A DNA stretch of 61,635 nucleotides from Streptomyces barkulensis (GTDB taxonomy: Bacteria > Actinomycetota > Actinomycetes > Streptomycetales > Streptomycetaceae): NCBI RefSeq assembly GCF_002843305.1, contig NZ_PGSG01000070.1, forward strand, positions 1-61,635, given 5' to 3'. Made by a program: the position numbers and the translations under genes. Under the pieces are notes generated by a model that worked only from the letters and a program-made list of their open reading frames with translations, ran no database searches and was not told the origin of the DNA. Positions 16,262 through 26,246 of the stretch are shown in pieces; the first letter of the stretch is position 1; each line of letters starts with the position of its first letter.

Positions 16262-17674
16262 TCAGCGGATGCCGAGGCTCCGTAGGGCGCGGCACTGGGC
16301 CGGGGAGGGCTTCGCCGGGAAGAGGATGTAGCAGATGCCTCCCGTACCGCTTCTGACCTGGCCTTTGGCGTTGTAGCGCTTGGTGCGCAGCCAGATGTTC
16401 TCGAACTGCCGGCGCTTGTAGACGTGGCGGACGGCCTCGTTGCTGTCGCTGGCCGGGTCGTTGGCGATGACGTCGCCGTCCTCCGTGAAGCCGATGACGG
16501 TCATCAGGTGGCCCGCGGTGCCGTAGCCCGCGCCGTCGAGTTCGGACTCCATGAAGGACTGGGAGGTGATCAGGGGGATGCCGGCACGGATCAGGAGCTC
16601 GGCGTCCGCGAGGGAGTCCAGGCGGGTCACGATGCCCTGCATGTCGCGGTAGGTGGCCGCGTAGGCGGTGTTGAACGGCCAGTTGCCGCAGCCGGAGTAC
16701 TGGTAGTCGTAGGTGAAGCGGGCGGCGTGGCAGACCTGGGGGTCGGCGTAGTCGGGGTTGACCCAGGACAGGTCCTCGGCGGTGGGCCCCCGGCCCCAGT
16801 ACTCGATGATCATCTGTGAGGAGGTGGGGCTGCACCACGCCTCGCCGCCGTTGTCGTACTCCGGGTACTGGCCGATGTGGGTGTTCTGCGAGTAGCGCGG
16901 GACGTCCAGCTCGACGCCCGCGGCCACGCCCGGCGCGGAGGCCGGGACCTCGAAGCGGGCGGGGACGTCGGAGCCCATGGCGCCCAGGCGCCAGACCACC
17001 GGGGTGGCGTCGGTGCCGGGGGTGCGGTGGAGGGTGGCGCGCAGCCGGTAGGAGGCCAGGCGCAGGCCGGTGGAGGTGTCGTCGACGGCGAAGGTGTCGG
17101 TCCAGACGCTGGACTTGCCGTCGCCCTGGTCGTCCACGGAGGTGCGGCGGATGTCCTCGTCGCCGGCGGCCCAGACGCCCATGGTGTACCAGGGGGTGTC
17201 GGTGCCGTCGGTGTAGGTGCCCCGCATCTCGATCCGGATCCAGGTGCCGGCCGGGGTGTGGGCGTTCCAGGAGGCGACGAGTTCGCTCGCGGGCACCGGC
17301 AGGCGGTGGACGGGCGAGGTCCACACGGCGTACTCCCAGGCGGCGGTGCGCCCGGTATGCGGGTCGGTGTAGTCGGTGGTGCCCGCGGGGGCGGCGACGG
17401 CGATGCCGGGGCGGCGGCCGGCCGCCACGCGGGTGCCCTGTCCGGTGCCGGAGCGCCAGTCGGCGGCGGAGGTCCAGGCGCGGTAGTCCACCGTGGAGCC
17501 GGCCCGCGGGCCGTTCCCCCCTCCGCCCCGGCTCGCGCCCGGGGCGGAGGGGGAGGCCGGGAGCGGGGAGGCGGCGGCCGGGGAGAGGGCGGTCTGGGAT
17601 GCGACGGCCGCGGCGGCGGTGGCGACGGCGGCGGCGAGTACGGTGCGGCGGGTGGCCGGTCTGCTGTCGGTCAT
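16262..17674 (-). CDS. Exported C39-like cysteine peptidase family protein
   Basis: This is a 470-residue exported protein from ATG 17674. A twin-arginine-like signal (PATRRTVLAAAVATAAAAVA) starts at about residue 6. The N-terminal half is strand-rich and probably a jelly-roll domain. The C-terminal half is a peptidase C39-like domain. Its Cys lies in GGEAWCSPTSSQ near residue 281, the His in GTAGHLMTVIGF near 388, and an Asp in DVIANDP soon after. The overall layout matches Streptomyces 'C39 family peptidase' proteins. It acts outside the membrane, and the substrate is unknown. A much longer in-frame extension upstream is low-complexity and rejected. Confidence 0.8.
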   Translation of the reverse strand: MTDSRPATRRTVLAAAVATAAAAVASQTALSPAAASPLPASPSAPGASRGGGGNGPRAGSTVDYRAWTSAADWRSGTGQGTRVAAGRRPGIAVAAPAGTTDYTDPHTGRTAAWEYAVWTSPVHRLPVPASELVASWNAHTPAGTWIRIEMRGTYTDGTDTPWYTMGVWAAGDEDIRRTSVDDQGDGKSSVWTDTFAVDDTSTGLRLASYRLRATLHRTPGTDATPVVWRLGAMGSDVPARFEVPASAPGVAAGVELDVPRYSQNTHIGQYPEYDNGGEAWCSPTSSQMIIEYWGRGPTAEDLSWVNPDYADPQVCHAARFTYDYQYSGCGNWPFNTAYAATYRDMQGIVTRLDSLADAELLIRAGIPLITSQSFMESELDGAGYGTAGHLMTVIGFTEDGDVIANDPASDSNEAVRHVYKRRQFENIWLRTKRYNAKGQVRSGTGGICYILFPAKPSPAQCRALRSLGIR

Positions 17675-17894
17675 GGCGGTGGGTACCCCGGTCCTTCCGT
17701 GAGTCGGTGCGCGTGCGGTGTCGCGCGTGGGTGCTGCGCCGATACGGCGGCGGCGGTGGTGGTGCCGCGGACGCACCGCGGAGTGTCCACATCTTCCCGC
17801 CGCCGGATCTTCGGGGCCAGTGCTGCGGGCTCCGTACGCCCGAAAACATTGGTGTCGACCAGTGGCGTTGCCCGGCCGGTCGTAGGCTGGAGCG

Positions 17895-18554
17895 GTGATT
17901 CCCCGTGCCCGCTCCGATGCGGCCGGTCCGGATGGCCCGACCGGTCCGGCCGGCCTGGACGGTCTCGTCCGGCGGCTGCGCGCCCTGCCGCCGTCGTGCG
18001 GGCCGGTGCGGCTGGTGGCGGTCGACGGGCACGCCGGGTCCGGCAAGAGCACGCTGGCCGGGCGCCTGGCGGCTCGGCTGGGCGGGGCGCCGGTGCTCCA
18101 TCTGGACGACCTGGCGAGTCACGACGCCCTGTTCGGGTGGACCGGCCGTTTTCTGGAGCAGGTGGCCGCCCCGCTCTCGCGCGGTGAGCCGGCCCGGTAC
18201 GAGGTGTACGACTGGGAGCGCCGGGTGTTCGGCGGGGCGCGTACGCTGCCGCCCGCGCCGGTGGTGCTGGTGGAGGGGGTCGGCGCGGGCCGCCGCGCCC
18301 TGCGCCCTCATCTGGCCTGCGTCGTATGGCTGGAGGTGCCGCGCGAGGAGGCCTGGGCCCGGGGGCGGCACAGGGACGGTCCGGAGCTCGCGGGCTTCTG
18401 GGACGGCTGGGAGCGCGCGGAGGATCGGCACTTCGCCGCCGATCCCACCCTCCCCCACGCCGATCTCCTGGTACGGCGGTGCGTACGGGGACATCTGGTG
18501 CTTCCGGGGCCGCGAGGAGGGCGGGAGAAGTCCGCCGGGAACTACGGTGGGTGA
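17895..18554 (+). CDS. P-loop kinase-like protein (uridine kinase-like)
   Basis: This 219-residue cytoplasmic protein starts at GTG 17895. A Walker A motif GHAGSGKST lies near residue 46, followed by LHLDDL, which matches the DD-type acidic motif of small-molecule kinases. A Walker-B-like strand VVLVEGVGAGR and an arginine-rich lid region (REEAWARGRHRDG) come later. This is the uridine-kinase or phosphoribulokinase fold, and the substrate is not deducible. It is divergent from the C39 peptidase gene, with about 220 bases between them. Confidence 0.7.
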   Translation: MIPRARSDAAGPDGPTGPAGLDGLVRRLRALPPSCGPVRLVAVDGHAGSGKSTLAGRLAARLGGAPVLHLDDLASHDALFGWTGRFLEQVAAPLSRGEPARYEVYDWERRVFGGARTLPPAPVVLVEGVGAGRRALRPHLACVVWLEVPREEAWARGRHRDGPELAGFWDGWERAEDRHFAADPTLPHADLLVRRCVRGHLVLPGPRGGREKSAGNYGG

Positions 18555-18677
18555 CGTGGCGTCAGCGGTGCGCGCTTCAGCCGTACCGGGCCGTGTGTTC
18601 CCTCCCGCACCGGCTTGACCGGCCCCCGGTCCTGGTTCTACGTTCTCCCTGGAAGGCCTGCACAGGCCGTTCCCCTG

Positions 18678-18715
18678 CGAAGCCCCCGGTTGTTCCCCCG
18701 TGATCGGGGGCTTCG
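18678..18715 (+). terminator. Hairpin terminator after the kinase-like gene
   Basis: CGAAGCCCCCG pairs with CGGGGGCTTCG across a 16-base loop, and a C/T-rich stretch follows. The surrounding 18555-19017 stretch has no gene that I can support. Its right part is the leader of the AAA+ ATPase gene. Confidence 0.65.
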
Positions 18716-19017
18716 TCCTGTCCGGATCCTGTCCGAATCCTGTCCGGGTTCCGTCCGGAGGGCTCCGGCGCGTTCTCACCCTCCGTCACCGAACGCCTGC
18801 CACCGGCCCGTCGGGGCTTGCCTTCCCCCCTCCGGCCCGCCCATACGCCGTCTACGCCCGAAACCGGGGCGCGGGTACCATGCCAAAGGCTGCGGACGGA
18901 CTGGGTCCTGCCCTGCTGCCTGCGGCAACTCCCTTTCGCAGCATGGTCGTTGAGCGTCGTTGAGAACCACCGCCGCCGTCGGGTGACCGCCCGGCGCATA
19001 CCTTCGGGGGACGTTTC

Positions 19018-21006
19018 GTGGGGGACGTGAGGGACTACGGCACGCAGGACGTCCACGGTCCGCAGGCCCCCGCCGATCTCGCCTGGCTGCGCGGCGTCGA
19101 CGCGTACACCGTGGGCTCCTACACCCACGCCGAGGAGGAGTTCCGCGCCGCCGTGCGCATCGACCCGGGCATGGCCGACGCCTGGCTGGGGCTGCACGCC
19201 CTGCGCGTGGACACCGCCACCGCTCTGCTGCGGATGCACGAGCACCGCCACCGCTTCGGCGAGCAGCGCGCCCGGCACGGTCGTGCCCTCAACTCCTGGT
19301 ACTGGCTGGGCTGGTGGGTGCAGCCGGTGCTGGAGAGCGAGCGCGACCTGCTGCTGGCGCACGCCTCGCACTGGCTGGACGGCCGCCGCATGGCGGATCT
19401 GGACCGGGCGCTGGCCGAGTGCCCGCCGGTGGAGGCCGACCCCCAGGTACGGTTCCTGCACGCCTGCCGCGCCTATCTGGCCAAGGACTGGGAGCTGCTG
19501 GTCCGGCACACCGAGCCGCTGGTGGGCGATCCGCTGCTGGGGGTGGAGGCGAGCCTGTTCGCGGGCATGGCCCGGGTGCGGCTGGAGATGTACGGGCAGG
19601 CCGAGCCGCTGCTGGCCGCCGCCCTGATGCGCTGCCGCAGCGAGCAGCCGCAGCGCAAGGAGCTGCGCTACTGGCTGGCCCGGGCCCGGGAGGGCACCGG
19701 GCGCAGCGCGTCGGCGCTGCCGCTGTACCGGGCGGTGTACCGGGTGGATCCGGCGTTCATGGACACCGCCGCCCGGCTCACCGCCATCGCCGAGGGCGAC
19801 GGGCTGGACGACGCGCCGGAGGCGGCGTCCGCGGCCGTGACGGTCGTGGACGGCGCCGACGGGGCGGGGGACGTGCCGTTCGACGGCCTGCCGGGTGACA
19901 TGCCTGCCGGCGGGGGGTGGTCCGCCGACGGTGCGGACCTCGCCGATCCGGCCGCCGGGGGCCTGCTCCCCGGGAGCGCGACGGGCGGCGGCAGGGGCGA
20001 CGGCGTGAGCGGGCCCGTGCCGGTGGAGGCGGACTGGGCGCGGGAGCGGTCCTTTGGCCGCCGGGGGACGGCCGGGCGCTTCCCGGCGGGGCGCTTCCCG
20101 GCGGGGCCGGCCGACCCGGTGCTGCTGGCCCGCGCGATGGAGGAGCTGGAGCGCATGGTCGGCCTGGAGCCGGTCAAGCGCCAGGTGCGGGCGCTGTCGG
20201 CGCAGCTGCACATGGCGCGGCTCCGTGCCGAGCAGGGGCTGCCCGTCCAGCCGCCCAAGCGGCACTTCGTCTTCTCCGGCCCCTCGGGTACGGGGAAGAC
20301 GACGGTGGCGCGGATCCTGGGGCGGGTGTTCTACGCGCTGGGCCTGCTGGGCGGCGACCATCTGGTGGAGGCGCAACGCTCCGACCTGGTGGGCGAGTAC
20401 CTGGGCCAGACGGCGGTCAAGGCGAACGAGCTGATCGACTCCGCGCTGGGCGGGGTGCTCTTCGTGGACGAGGCGTACAGCCTGTCCAACACCGGTTACG
20501 GCAAGGGCGACGCCTACGGCGACGAGGCGCTCCAGGTGCTGCTCAAGCGCGCCGAGGACAACCGGGACCGGCTGGTGGTCATCCTGGCGGGCTATCCGGA
20601 GGGCATGGACCGGCTGCTGGCCGCCAACCCGGGCCTGGGCTCGCGTTTCACCACCCGGGTGGACTTCCCCAGCTACCGCCCGCCGGAGCTGACGGCCATC
20701 GGCGAGGTGCTGGCGGCGGAGAACGGCGACGTGTGGGACGAGGAGGCGCTGGAGGAGCTGAGCAGCATCAGCGGCCATGTGGTGGGCCAGGGCTGGATCG
20801 ACGAACTGGGCAACGGCCGCTTCCTGCGCACCCTGTACGAGAAGTCCTGCGCCTACCGCGATCTGCGGCTGTCGGACTACCCGGGCGCGCCCTCCCGGGA
20901 GGAGCTGGCGACGCTGCGGCTGCCGGATCTGATGCAGGCCTACGGTGAGGTGCTGTCCGGCCGCGGCCCCGAGGGGCCGCGGCGCGAACCTCCCTCGTTC
21001 ACCTGA
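19018..21006 (+). CDS. AAA+ ATPase, EccA/CbbX type, with N-terminal TPR region
   Basis: The protein has 662 residues from GTG 19018. The N-terminal third is helical and TPR-like (ADLAWLRGVDAYTVGSYTHA and following), as in EccA of type VII secretion. A disordered glycine/proline linker covers about 265-370. The C-terminal AAA+ domain of the CbxX/CfxQ type has Walker A GPSGTGKTT near 421, Walker B GVLFVDEAYSL near 480, the pore-loop region DLVGEYLGQT, and sensor segments GYPEGMDRLL and NPGLGSRF. EccA-type ATPases help secretion of ESX substrates. No other type VII core gene is adjacent, so its partner is unknown. Confidence 0.75.
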   Translation: MGDVRDYGTQDVHGPQAPADLAWLRGVDAYTVGSYTHAEEEFRAAVRIDPGMADAWLGLHALRVDTATALLRMHEHRHRFGEQRARHGRALNSWYWLGWWVQPVLESERDLLLAHASHWLDGRRMADLDRALAECPPVEADPQVRFLHACRAYLAKDWELLVRHTEPLVGDPLLGVEASLFAGMARVRLEMYGQAEPLLAAALMRCRSEQPQRKELRYWLARAREGTGRSASALPLYRAVYRVDPAFMDTAARLTAIAEGDGLDDAPEAASAAVTVVDGADGAGDVPFDGLPGDMPAGGGWSADGADLADPAAGGLLPGSATGGGRGDGVSGPVPVEADWARERSFGRRGTAGRFPAGRFPAGPADPVLLARAMEELERMVGLEPVKRQVRALSAQLHMARLRAEQGLPVQPPKRHFVFSGPSGTGKTTVARILGRVFYALGLLGGDHLVEAQRSDLVGEYLGQTAVKANELIDSALGGVLFVDEAYSLSNTGYGKGDAYGDEALQVLLKRAEDNRDRLVVILAGYPEGMDRLLAANPGLGSRFTTRVDFPSYRPPELTAIGEVLAAENGDVWDEEALEELSSISGHVVGQGWIDELGNGRFLRTLYEKSCAYRDLRLSDYPGAPSREELATLRLPDLMQAYGEVLSGRGPEGPRREPPSFT

Positions 21007-21069
21007 CCTCCGCTCCGTCCGCTCCGAGACGGTGTGGAGACCCCGTGCCGGGTCCGGAACGGCGGCGGG

Positions 21070-21549
21070 TCAGCGGGAGGACGGCCCCGTGCCGTGGTGC
21101 TCGGCCAGCGCGCGCAGCGCCTTCGCGTCCCGGATGGCCTGCTGTTTGGCGACGCCGGGCTGGATGCCCATGGCGGGCAGGGTGGTGCCGTCGGCGAGGT
21201 CGAGGAGGACCCAGGGGTCGCCGGGGCGGAGGTTCACCTTGATGATCTCCGCCCATTCCAGGTGGCGGACGGTGGTGAGGTTGACGACCGTGACGCCGCT
21301 CTCCTCGGCGACCACCTTCGGCCGGCTGAGCAGGGCGAGGACGCCGAGGAACAGCAGGCCGGTGAGGACGAAGGAGGCCCGCTCCCCCGCACCGAGCCCT
21401 TCCAGCATCATCGCGACCGTGGTGAGGGTGGCCAGGATCGCGACGCCGACCGACAGCAGGACGACGCGGGTGCGGGAGGGCCGGAAGGTCACCGGCAGTT
21501 CGGGGCCGGAGCCGGGGTCTGCGCCGGGCTCGGGGGCGGGGGCGGGCAC
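21070..21549 (-). CDS. PH-domain membrane protein
   Basis: This 159-residue protein has a proline-rich N-terminus, two membrane segments (VVLLSVGVAILATLTTVAMM and FVLTGLLFLGVLALL, about residues 29-71) and a bacterial PH-type domain. That domain has strands VVAEESGVTVVNLTTVRHLEW, IIKVNLR, WVLLDLADGTTLPAMGI and a closing helix. Such proteins sit in the membrane of many actinobacteria; the role is unknown. It follows hisG in the same direction 64 bases on and could be the last gene of that transcript. Confidence 0.75.
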   Translation of the reverse strand: MPAPAPEPGADPGSGPELPVTFRPSRTRVVLLSVGVAILATLTTVAMMLEGLGAGERASFVLTGLLFLGVLALLSRPKVVAEESGVTVVNLTTVRHLEWAEIIKVNLRPGDPWVLLDLADGTTLPAMGIQPGVAKQQAIRDAKALRALAEHHGTGPSSR

Positions 21550-21613
21550 GTGCGTCGCTCTTTCGGTGGGTCGGTGCTTCGTCGTCTCGGTGCCTCTGCG
21601 AGTGCCTGCGGCC

Positions 21614-22462
21614 TCAGAGGCGGCAGGCGTGGATGCCGGTGGTGAGGATCGCCCGGGCGCCCAGCTCGTACAGGTCGTCCATGATCCGCTGGGCCTCCCC
21701 GGCGGGCACCATGGAGCGCACCGCGACCCAGCCCTCGTGGTGCAGCGGCGAGATGGTGGGCGACTCCAGGCCCGGGGTGAGGGCCACGGCCTGCTCGACC
21801 TTCTCGGCGCGGATGTCGTAGTCCATCATCACGTAGCGCCGGGCGACCAGGACGCCCTGCATGCGGCGGAGGAACTGCCGCACCTTGGGGTCGTCGGCGG
21901 GGGCTCCGGTGCGCCGGATGACGACGGCCTCGGACTCCAGGATGGGCTCGCCGATGATCTCCAGTCCGGCGTTGCGCAGCGTGGTGCCGGTCTCGACGAC
22001 GTCGGCGATGATCTCGGCGACGCCGAGCTGGATGGCCGTCTCCACCGCGCCGTCGAGGCGGACGACGGAGGCGTCCACCCCGTTGTCGGCCAGGTGCTTG
22101 GCGACCAGGCCGGGGAAGGATGTGGCGATGGTCATGCCGCCGAAGTCGCCGACGTCGCCCGCCGTGCCGGGGCGGGTGGCGTAACGGAAGGTGGAGCCCG
22201 CGAAGCCGAGCCGGAGGATCTCCTCGGCGGCGGCCCCGGAGTCCAGCAGCAGGTCGCGGCCGGTGATGCCGATGTCGAGCTTGCCGGAGCCCACGTAGAC
22301 GGCGATGTCGCGGGGGCGGAGGAAGAAGAACTCGACCTCGTTGTCGCTGTCCACCAGGACCAGCTCACGGCGGTCCTTGCGCTGCTTGTAGCCGGCCTCA
22401 TGGAGCATCGCCGACGCAGGCTCGGACAGTGAACCCTTGTTGGGGACGGCGATGCGCAGCAT
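21614..22462 (-). CDS. hisG: ATP phosphoribosyltransferase
   Basis: HisG catalyses the first step of histidine synthesis, joining ATP and PRPP. The 282-residue length and C-terminal regulatory domain mark the long, histidine-inhibited form. It begins MLRIAVPNKGSLSEPASAML, with the PRPP-binding region DIVETGTTL-like (ADVVETGTTLRNAG) near residue 160 and a C-terminal ACT-like part after about 210 (EGWVAVRSMVPAGE). The adjacent hisE supplies the next step. The order hisE-hisG behind the riboflavin genes is what I expect in Streptomyces. The start ATG is preceded by GGA at a suitable distance. Confidence 0.95.
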   Translation of the reverse strand: MLRIAVPNKGSLSEPASAMLHEAGYKQRKDRRELVLVDSDNEVEFFFLRPRDIAVYVGSGKLDIGITGRDLLLDSGAAAEEILRLGFAGSTFRYATRPGTAGDVGDFGGMTIATSFPGLVAKHLADNGVDASVVRLDGAVETAIQLGVAEIIADVVETGTTLRNAGLEIIGEPILESEAVVIRRTGAPADDPKVRQFLRRMQGVLVARRYVMMDYDIRAEKVEQAVALTPGLESPTISPLHHEGWVAVRSMVPAGEAQRIMDDLYELGARAILTTGIHACRL

Positions 22463-22601
22463 GGGGTGGTCTTCCTTCGCTTCTTCGGGCCGGTGCGAGC
22501 GGCGCGCGGTGAGGTCGTGCGGGCAAAGTGGTGCGGGTGGTGCCGGGGGGGGAGGCGCGGTCGGCGGTGACGGCGCCGGAGGGGGTCCGAGGGGGCGCTT
22601 C

Positions 22602-22874
22602 CTACAGGTGAGCGTATACGTCGTCGAGGCCGATGCCCCGGGCGACCATCATCACCTGAAGGTGGTACAGCAGTTGGGAGATCTCCTCGGCGGTGCGCTC
22701 GGCTCCCTCGTGCTCCGCGGCCATCCACACCTCGGCGGCCTCCTCGACGACCTTCTTGCCGATGGTGTGGACACCCGCGGCCACCAGTTCGGCGGTGCGG
22801 GAGGTGGCGGGGTCGCCGGTGGCGGCCTTCTGCTGGAGCTCGCCGAAGAGCTCCTCGAATGTCTTGTTCGCCAT
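22602..22874 (-). CDS. hisE: Phosphoribosyl-ATP pyrophosphatase
   Basis: This 90-residue enzyme removes pyrophosphate from phosphoribosyl-ATP, the second step of histidine synthesis. The MazG-like metal-binding pattern is visible: EEVAEVWMA preceded by KKVVEEAAE, then the [19 protein letters not shown] helix with conserved acidic and hydrophobic positions. It stands alone without the hisI part found fused in enteric bacteria, as is normal in actinobacteria. It is 34 bases after ribH and 139 bases before hisG, probably in one transcript. Confidence 0.93.
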   Translation of the reverse strand: MANKTFEELFGELQQKAATGDPATSRTAELVAAGVHTIGKKVVEEAAEVWMAAEHEGAERTAEEISQLLYHLQVMMVARGIGLDDVYAHL

Positions 22875-22908
22875 GGTGCCCCCTACCCTACGCCGGTCGC
22901 GGGCCCGC

Positions 22909-23394
22909 TCACCGCCAGGGTTCGGCGACGGTGCGCAGGACGGCGGCCGTGGCGACGGCGGCGGTGACCGCCTCGTGGCCCTTGTCCTCGCTGGATCCCT
23001 CCAGCCCGGCGCGGTCCAGGGCCTGCTCCTCGGTGTCGCAGGTCAGCACGCCGAAGCCGACGGGCACGCCGGTCTCCACGGAGACCTGGGTGAGGCCTGT
23101 GGTGACGCCCTGGCAGACGTAGTCGAAGTGCGGGGTGCCGCCGCGGATGACGACGCCGAGCGCGACGACCGCGTCGTAGCCGCGGGCGGCCAGCACCTTG
23201 GCGGCGACGGGCAGCTCGAAACTGCCGGGCACGCGCAGCACGGTGGGCTCGTCGATGCCCAGCTCGCCCAGGGCGCGCAGCGCTCCGTCGAGCAGGCCGC
23301 CCATCACCTTCTCGTGCCACTGCGCGGCGATCACGGCCACGCGCAGGTCGCCGCAGTTCTTGACGGTCAGTTCGGGGGCGCCCTTGCCGCTCAC
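22909..23394 (-). CDS. ribH: 6,7-dimethyl-8-ribityllumazine synthase
   Basis: RibH condenses the dihydroxybutanone phosphate made by RibB with the pyrimidine made by RibD, giving lumazine. The 161-residue protein shows [13 protein letters not shown], the [34 protein letters not shown] region (split here for reading: PGSFELPV, then [14 protein letters not shown]) with the catalytic His, and [17 protein letters not shown]. Family enzymes assemble as pentamers or icosahedra in the cytoplasm. The start is GTG with GGAG just upstream. It follows ribBA by 82 bases in the riboflavin operon. Confidence 0.95.
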   Translation of the reverse strand: MSGKGAPELTVKNCGDLRVAVIAAQWHEKVMGGLLDGALRALGELGIDEPTVLRVPGSFELPVAAKVLAARGYDAVVALGVVIRGGTPHFDYVCQGVTTGLTQVSVETGVPVGFGVLTCDTEEQALDRAGLEGSSEDKGHEAVTAAVATAAVLRTVAEPWR

Positions 23395-23476
23395 GTTGCT
23401 CCTCGTCGGTGGGTGGTTCGGTGGGTCGTTCGGCGGATGGTTCGGTGGCGGGCCGGGATGTCCGGTGGGGCCGGTG

Positions 23477-24883
23477 TCACTGGCCGCCGCAGACGGAAAC
23501 CGGTTCCCCCTCCAGCCAGGGCAGATCGTGCCCCATGCGGTCCCGCTTGGTGCGCAGGTAGCGCAGATTGTGCTCGCCCGCCTGGACGGGCATCGGCTCG
23601 CGGCCGGTGACGCGCAGACCGTACCGGGCGAGGGCGCCGGTCTTGTCGGGGTTGTTGGTCATCAGCCGCAGGGAGCGCACACCGAGGTCGGTGAGCATCT
23701 GCGCGGCGGCGGCGTAGTCGCGGGCGTCGGCGGGCAGACCGAGCTCCAGGTTGGCGTCGAGGGTGTCGCGGCCCGCCTCCTGGAGCTGGTAGGCGCGCAG
23801 CTTGGACAGCAGGCCGATGCCCCGGCCCTCGTGTCCGCGCAGGTAGACCACCACGCCGCGGCCCTCGGCGGCCACGCGGCGCAGGGAGTCATGGAGCTGG
23901 GGGCCGCAGTCGCAGCGCAGCGAGCCGAACACATCACCGGTCAGGCACTCGGAGTGCACCCGCACCAGGACGTTCTCGGCGCCCTCGACGTCCCCGGCGA
24001 CCAGGGCGATGTGCTCCACGCCGTCGGCGGTGGAGCGGTAGCCGTGGGCGCGGAAGTCGCCGTGGGCGGTGGGCAGGGAGGTGACGGCCTCCCGGCGGAC
24101 TGCGGGGAGGCCCTGGGTGACGGGGACGGGGGCGGGGACGGCGGCGGGGGCGGATGCGGGCGTGGGAACGGCGGGGGCCGGCTGCTCACGGGAGCGGCGG
24201 TAGACGATCAGCGCCTCGATGGAGACGATCGCCAGACCGTGCTTGCGGGCGAAGGGCACCAGCTCGGGCAGGCGCAGCATGGTGCCGTCCTCGCCCGCGA
24301 TCTCCACGATGGCGGCGGCGGGACGCAGTCCGGCCAGCCGGGCGAGGTCGACCCCGGCCTCGGTGTGGCCGGGGCGCTCCAGCACGCCGCCGGGGCGGGC
24401 GCGCAGCGGGAAGACATGGCCGGGGCGCACGAAGTCGCCGGCCCCGCGGGCCGGGTCGGCCAGCAGCCGGATGGTGGTGGCGCGGTCGGCGGCGGAGATG
24501 CCGGTGGTCACGCCGTGGGCGGCGGAGGCGTCCACGGAGACGGTGAAGGCGGTGCCCATCGACTCGGTGTTGTCGCCGACCATCTGCGGCAATTCCAGCC
24601 GCTCCAGCTCACCGGCCTCCATCGGCGTGCAGATCAGACCGCGGCACTCGCTCATCATGAAGGCGACGATCTCGGGCGTGATCAGCTCGGCCGCGACGAT
24701 GAGGTCGCCCTCGTTCTCGCGGTCCTCGTCGTCGACGACCACCACCGGGCGTCCGGCGGCGATGTCGGCGATCGCGCGCTCGACCGGGTCCAGCGCCGGA
24801 GCGTCGCAGGCCGTATCGCCGAACGCGTCGGCCGATGCCTCGGGGTCGGCGGTGCGCGGGTTCCAGGTGTGCAGCACGGTCAT
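23477..24883 (-). CDS. ribBA: Bifunctional dihydroxybutanone-phosphate synthase / GTP cyclohydrolase II
   Basis: The 468-residue protein makes both precursors of riboflavin. The N-terminal RibB domain (about 30-235) has [11 protein letters not shown], the metal-binding region [11 protein letters not shown] and [12 protein letters not shown] proline/alanine linker of about 35 residues follows ([16 protein letters not shown]). The C-terminal RibA domain (about 270-465) has the zinc cysteines in [20 protein letters not shown] and [10 protein letters not shown], and it ends with NNPDKTGAL and [11 protein letters not shown]. The start at 24883 has GGAG upstream and its ATGA overlaps the ribM stop. 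Confidence 0.95.
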   Translation of the reverse strand: MTVLHTWNPRTADPEASADAFGDTACDAPALDPVERAIADIAAGRPVVVVDDEDRENEGDLIVAAELITPEIVAFMMSECRGLICTPMEAGELERLELPQMVGDNTESMGTAFTVSVDASAAHGVTTGISAADRATTIRLLADPARGAGDFVRPGHVFPLRARPGGVLERPGHTEAGVDLARLAGLRPAAAIVEIAGEDGTMLRLPELVPFARKHGLAIVSIEALIVYRRSREQPAPAVPTPASAPAAVPAPVPVTQGLPAVRREAVTSLPTAHGDFRAHGYRSTADGVEHIALVAGDVEGAENVLVRVHSECLTGDVFGSLRCDCGPQLHDSLRRVAAEGRGVVVYLRGHEGRGIGLLSKLRAYQLQEAGRDTLDANLELGLPADARDYAAAAQMLTDLGVRSLRLMTNNPDKTGALARYGLRVTGREPMPVQAGEHNLRYLRTKRDRMGHDLPWLEGEPVSVCGGQ

Positions 24884-25569
24884 GCCGGGGCTCCTTCCAG
24901 AGCGGGGTCGTTCGCCGCCTTCGCGCGGGAGCGCAGCCACCAGTCGCGCAGGCCCCACAGGACGAGGACGAAGTAGATGACGTAGACCAGGCCGGAGAAG
25001 GCCAGGCCGCTGCCGAAGGCGAGCGGGACGCCGACCAGGTCCACCAGCAGCCAGGCGAACCAGAACTCCACCCATCCGCGGGCCTGGGCGACCATCGCCG
25101 CCAGGGTGCCGACGAAGATGTAGGCGTCGGCCCACGGGCTCCAGGACAGCTGCGGGTAGAGGGTGAACAGTCCGCCGACGGCGAGGGTGCCGGCGGCCGT
25201 TCCGGCCAGCAGCCATCCGCGTTCGCGCCAGGTGGCGAACCGTACGGTGATCCTGCCGTCGGCGCTGCCGCGCTCCTCCGCGGAGGCCGAGGAGCCGCGC
25301 CGCCACTGGTACCAGCCCCATACGGCGACGCCGATGACCAGCAGCTGCTTGCCGACGCCGCCCGAGAGCTGGGCGGAGGCGTAGGCGGCGACCAGGATGG
25401 CTCCGGCCAGGAACTGCGCGGGCCAGGTCCAGATGGAGCGGCGCCAGCCGAGGGCGAGAGCGATCAGGCCCATGACGTTGCCGACCATGTCGGACCACTT
25501 CACGCTCTGGCCGAACGCCTCGAAGGCGGTGCCGTTGAGGGCTGTGTCGAGCCACTCCAGCGCGCTCAT
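24880..25569 (-). CDS. ribM: PnuC-like riboflavin transporter RibM
   Basis: This 229-residue membrane protein of the PnuC family has about seven hydrophobic segments, with [19 protein letters not shown] near the N-terminus and the conserved WGWYQWRRG motif. PnuC proteins carry vitamins by facilitated diffusion. Its position between ribE and ribBA, with four-base ATGA overlaps at both ends, matches the actinobacterial ribM gene whose product takes up riboflavin. It would be controlled by the same FMN riboswitch. A much longer in-frame upstream extension runs through ribE and ribD and is not real. Confidence 0.88.
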   Translation of the reverse strand: MSALEWLDTALNGTAFEAFGQSVKWSDMVGNVMGLIALALGWRRSIWTWPAQFLAGAILVAAYASAQLSGGVGKQLLVIGVAVWGWYQWRRGSSASAEERGSADGRITVRFATWRERGWLLAGTAAGTLAVGGLFTLYPQLSWSPWADAYIFVGTLAAMVAQARGWVEFWFAWLLVDLVGVPLAFGSGLAFSGLVYVIYFVLVLWGLRDWWLRSRAKAANDPALEGAPA

Positions 25570-26246
25570 CGCAGGGCCTCTGCGGGCTCGGCGGTTCCGG
25601 CGGCGGCTTCGGCCGTTCCGACGCCGGCCGTTCCGACGCCGGCCGTTCCGGCTGCGGCGCGGTGGCCGAGCAGCCGCTCGACGTACTTGGCCAGGACGTC
25701 CACCTCCAGGTTGACCGGGTCGCCGACGCCCTTCACGCCCAGTGTGGTCAGGGCGAGGGTGGTGGGGATGAGGCTGACGGTGAAGTCCGCCTCGCCCGCC
25801 TCGACGACGGTGAGGCTGACGCCGTCCACCGTGATCGAGCCCTTCTCCACGATGTAGCGGGTGAGCCCGCCCGGGGCGGCGATCCTGACGATCTCCCAGT
25901 TCTCGCCGGGGACGCGCTCGGTGATGGTGCCGGTGCCGTCCACATGGCCCTGGACGATGTGGCCGCCCAGCCGTCCGCCCAGTGCCATGGGACGCTCCAG
26001 GTTGACGCGGTCGCCGGCGGACAGGGCGCCGAGGCCGGAGCGCTTGAGGGTCTCGGCCATGACGTCGGCGGTGAACTCGCCGTCGGCGGTGTCCACGACG
26101 GTCAGGCAGACGCCGTTGACCGCGATGGAGTCGCCGTGCCTGGCCCCCTCGGTCACCAGCGGGCCCCGTAGCCGGAAGCGGCTGGACTCGGCCAGTTCCT
26201 CGACGGCGACGACCTCGCCCAGCTCTTCGACGATTCCGGTGAACAC
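25566..26246 (-). CDS. ribE: Riboflavin synthase
   Basis: Riboflavin synthase (called ribE or ribC) converts two lumazines to riboflavin. The 226-residue protein begins [12 protein letters not shown] and shows the two homologous barrel repeats. The first has [14 protein letters not shown] and [10 protein letters not shown], the second has [12 protein letters not shown] and [14 protein letters not shown]. The C-terminal 30 residues are an extension built from a 15-base tandem repeat encoding GTAGV, absent from the core fold. The GTG start follows the ribD stop with no gap, and its own stop overlaps the ribM start. Confidence 0.94.
   Translation of the reverse strand: MFTGIVEELGEVVAVEELAESSRFRLRGPLVTEGARHGDSIAVNGVCLTVVDTADGEFTADVMAETLKRSGLGALSAGDRVNLERPMALGGRLGGHIVQGHVDGTGTITERVPGENWEIVRIAAPGGLTRYIVEKGSITVDGVSLTVVEAGEADFTVSLIPTTLALTTLGVKGVGDPVNLEVDVLAKYVERLLGHRAAAGTAGVGTAGVGTAEAAAGTAEPAEALR

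Noticed and set aside
18678..18715. A possible tRNA or small RNA around the GAAGCCCCC hairpin
   Set aside because: There is no cloverleaf; it has only one stem and fits a terminator.
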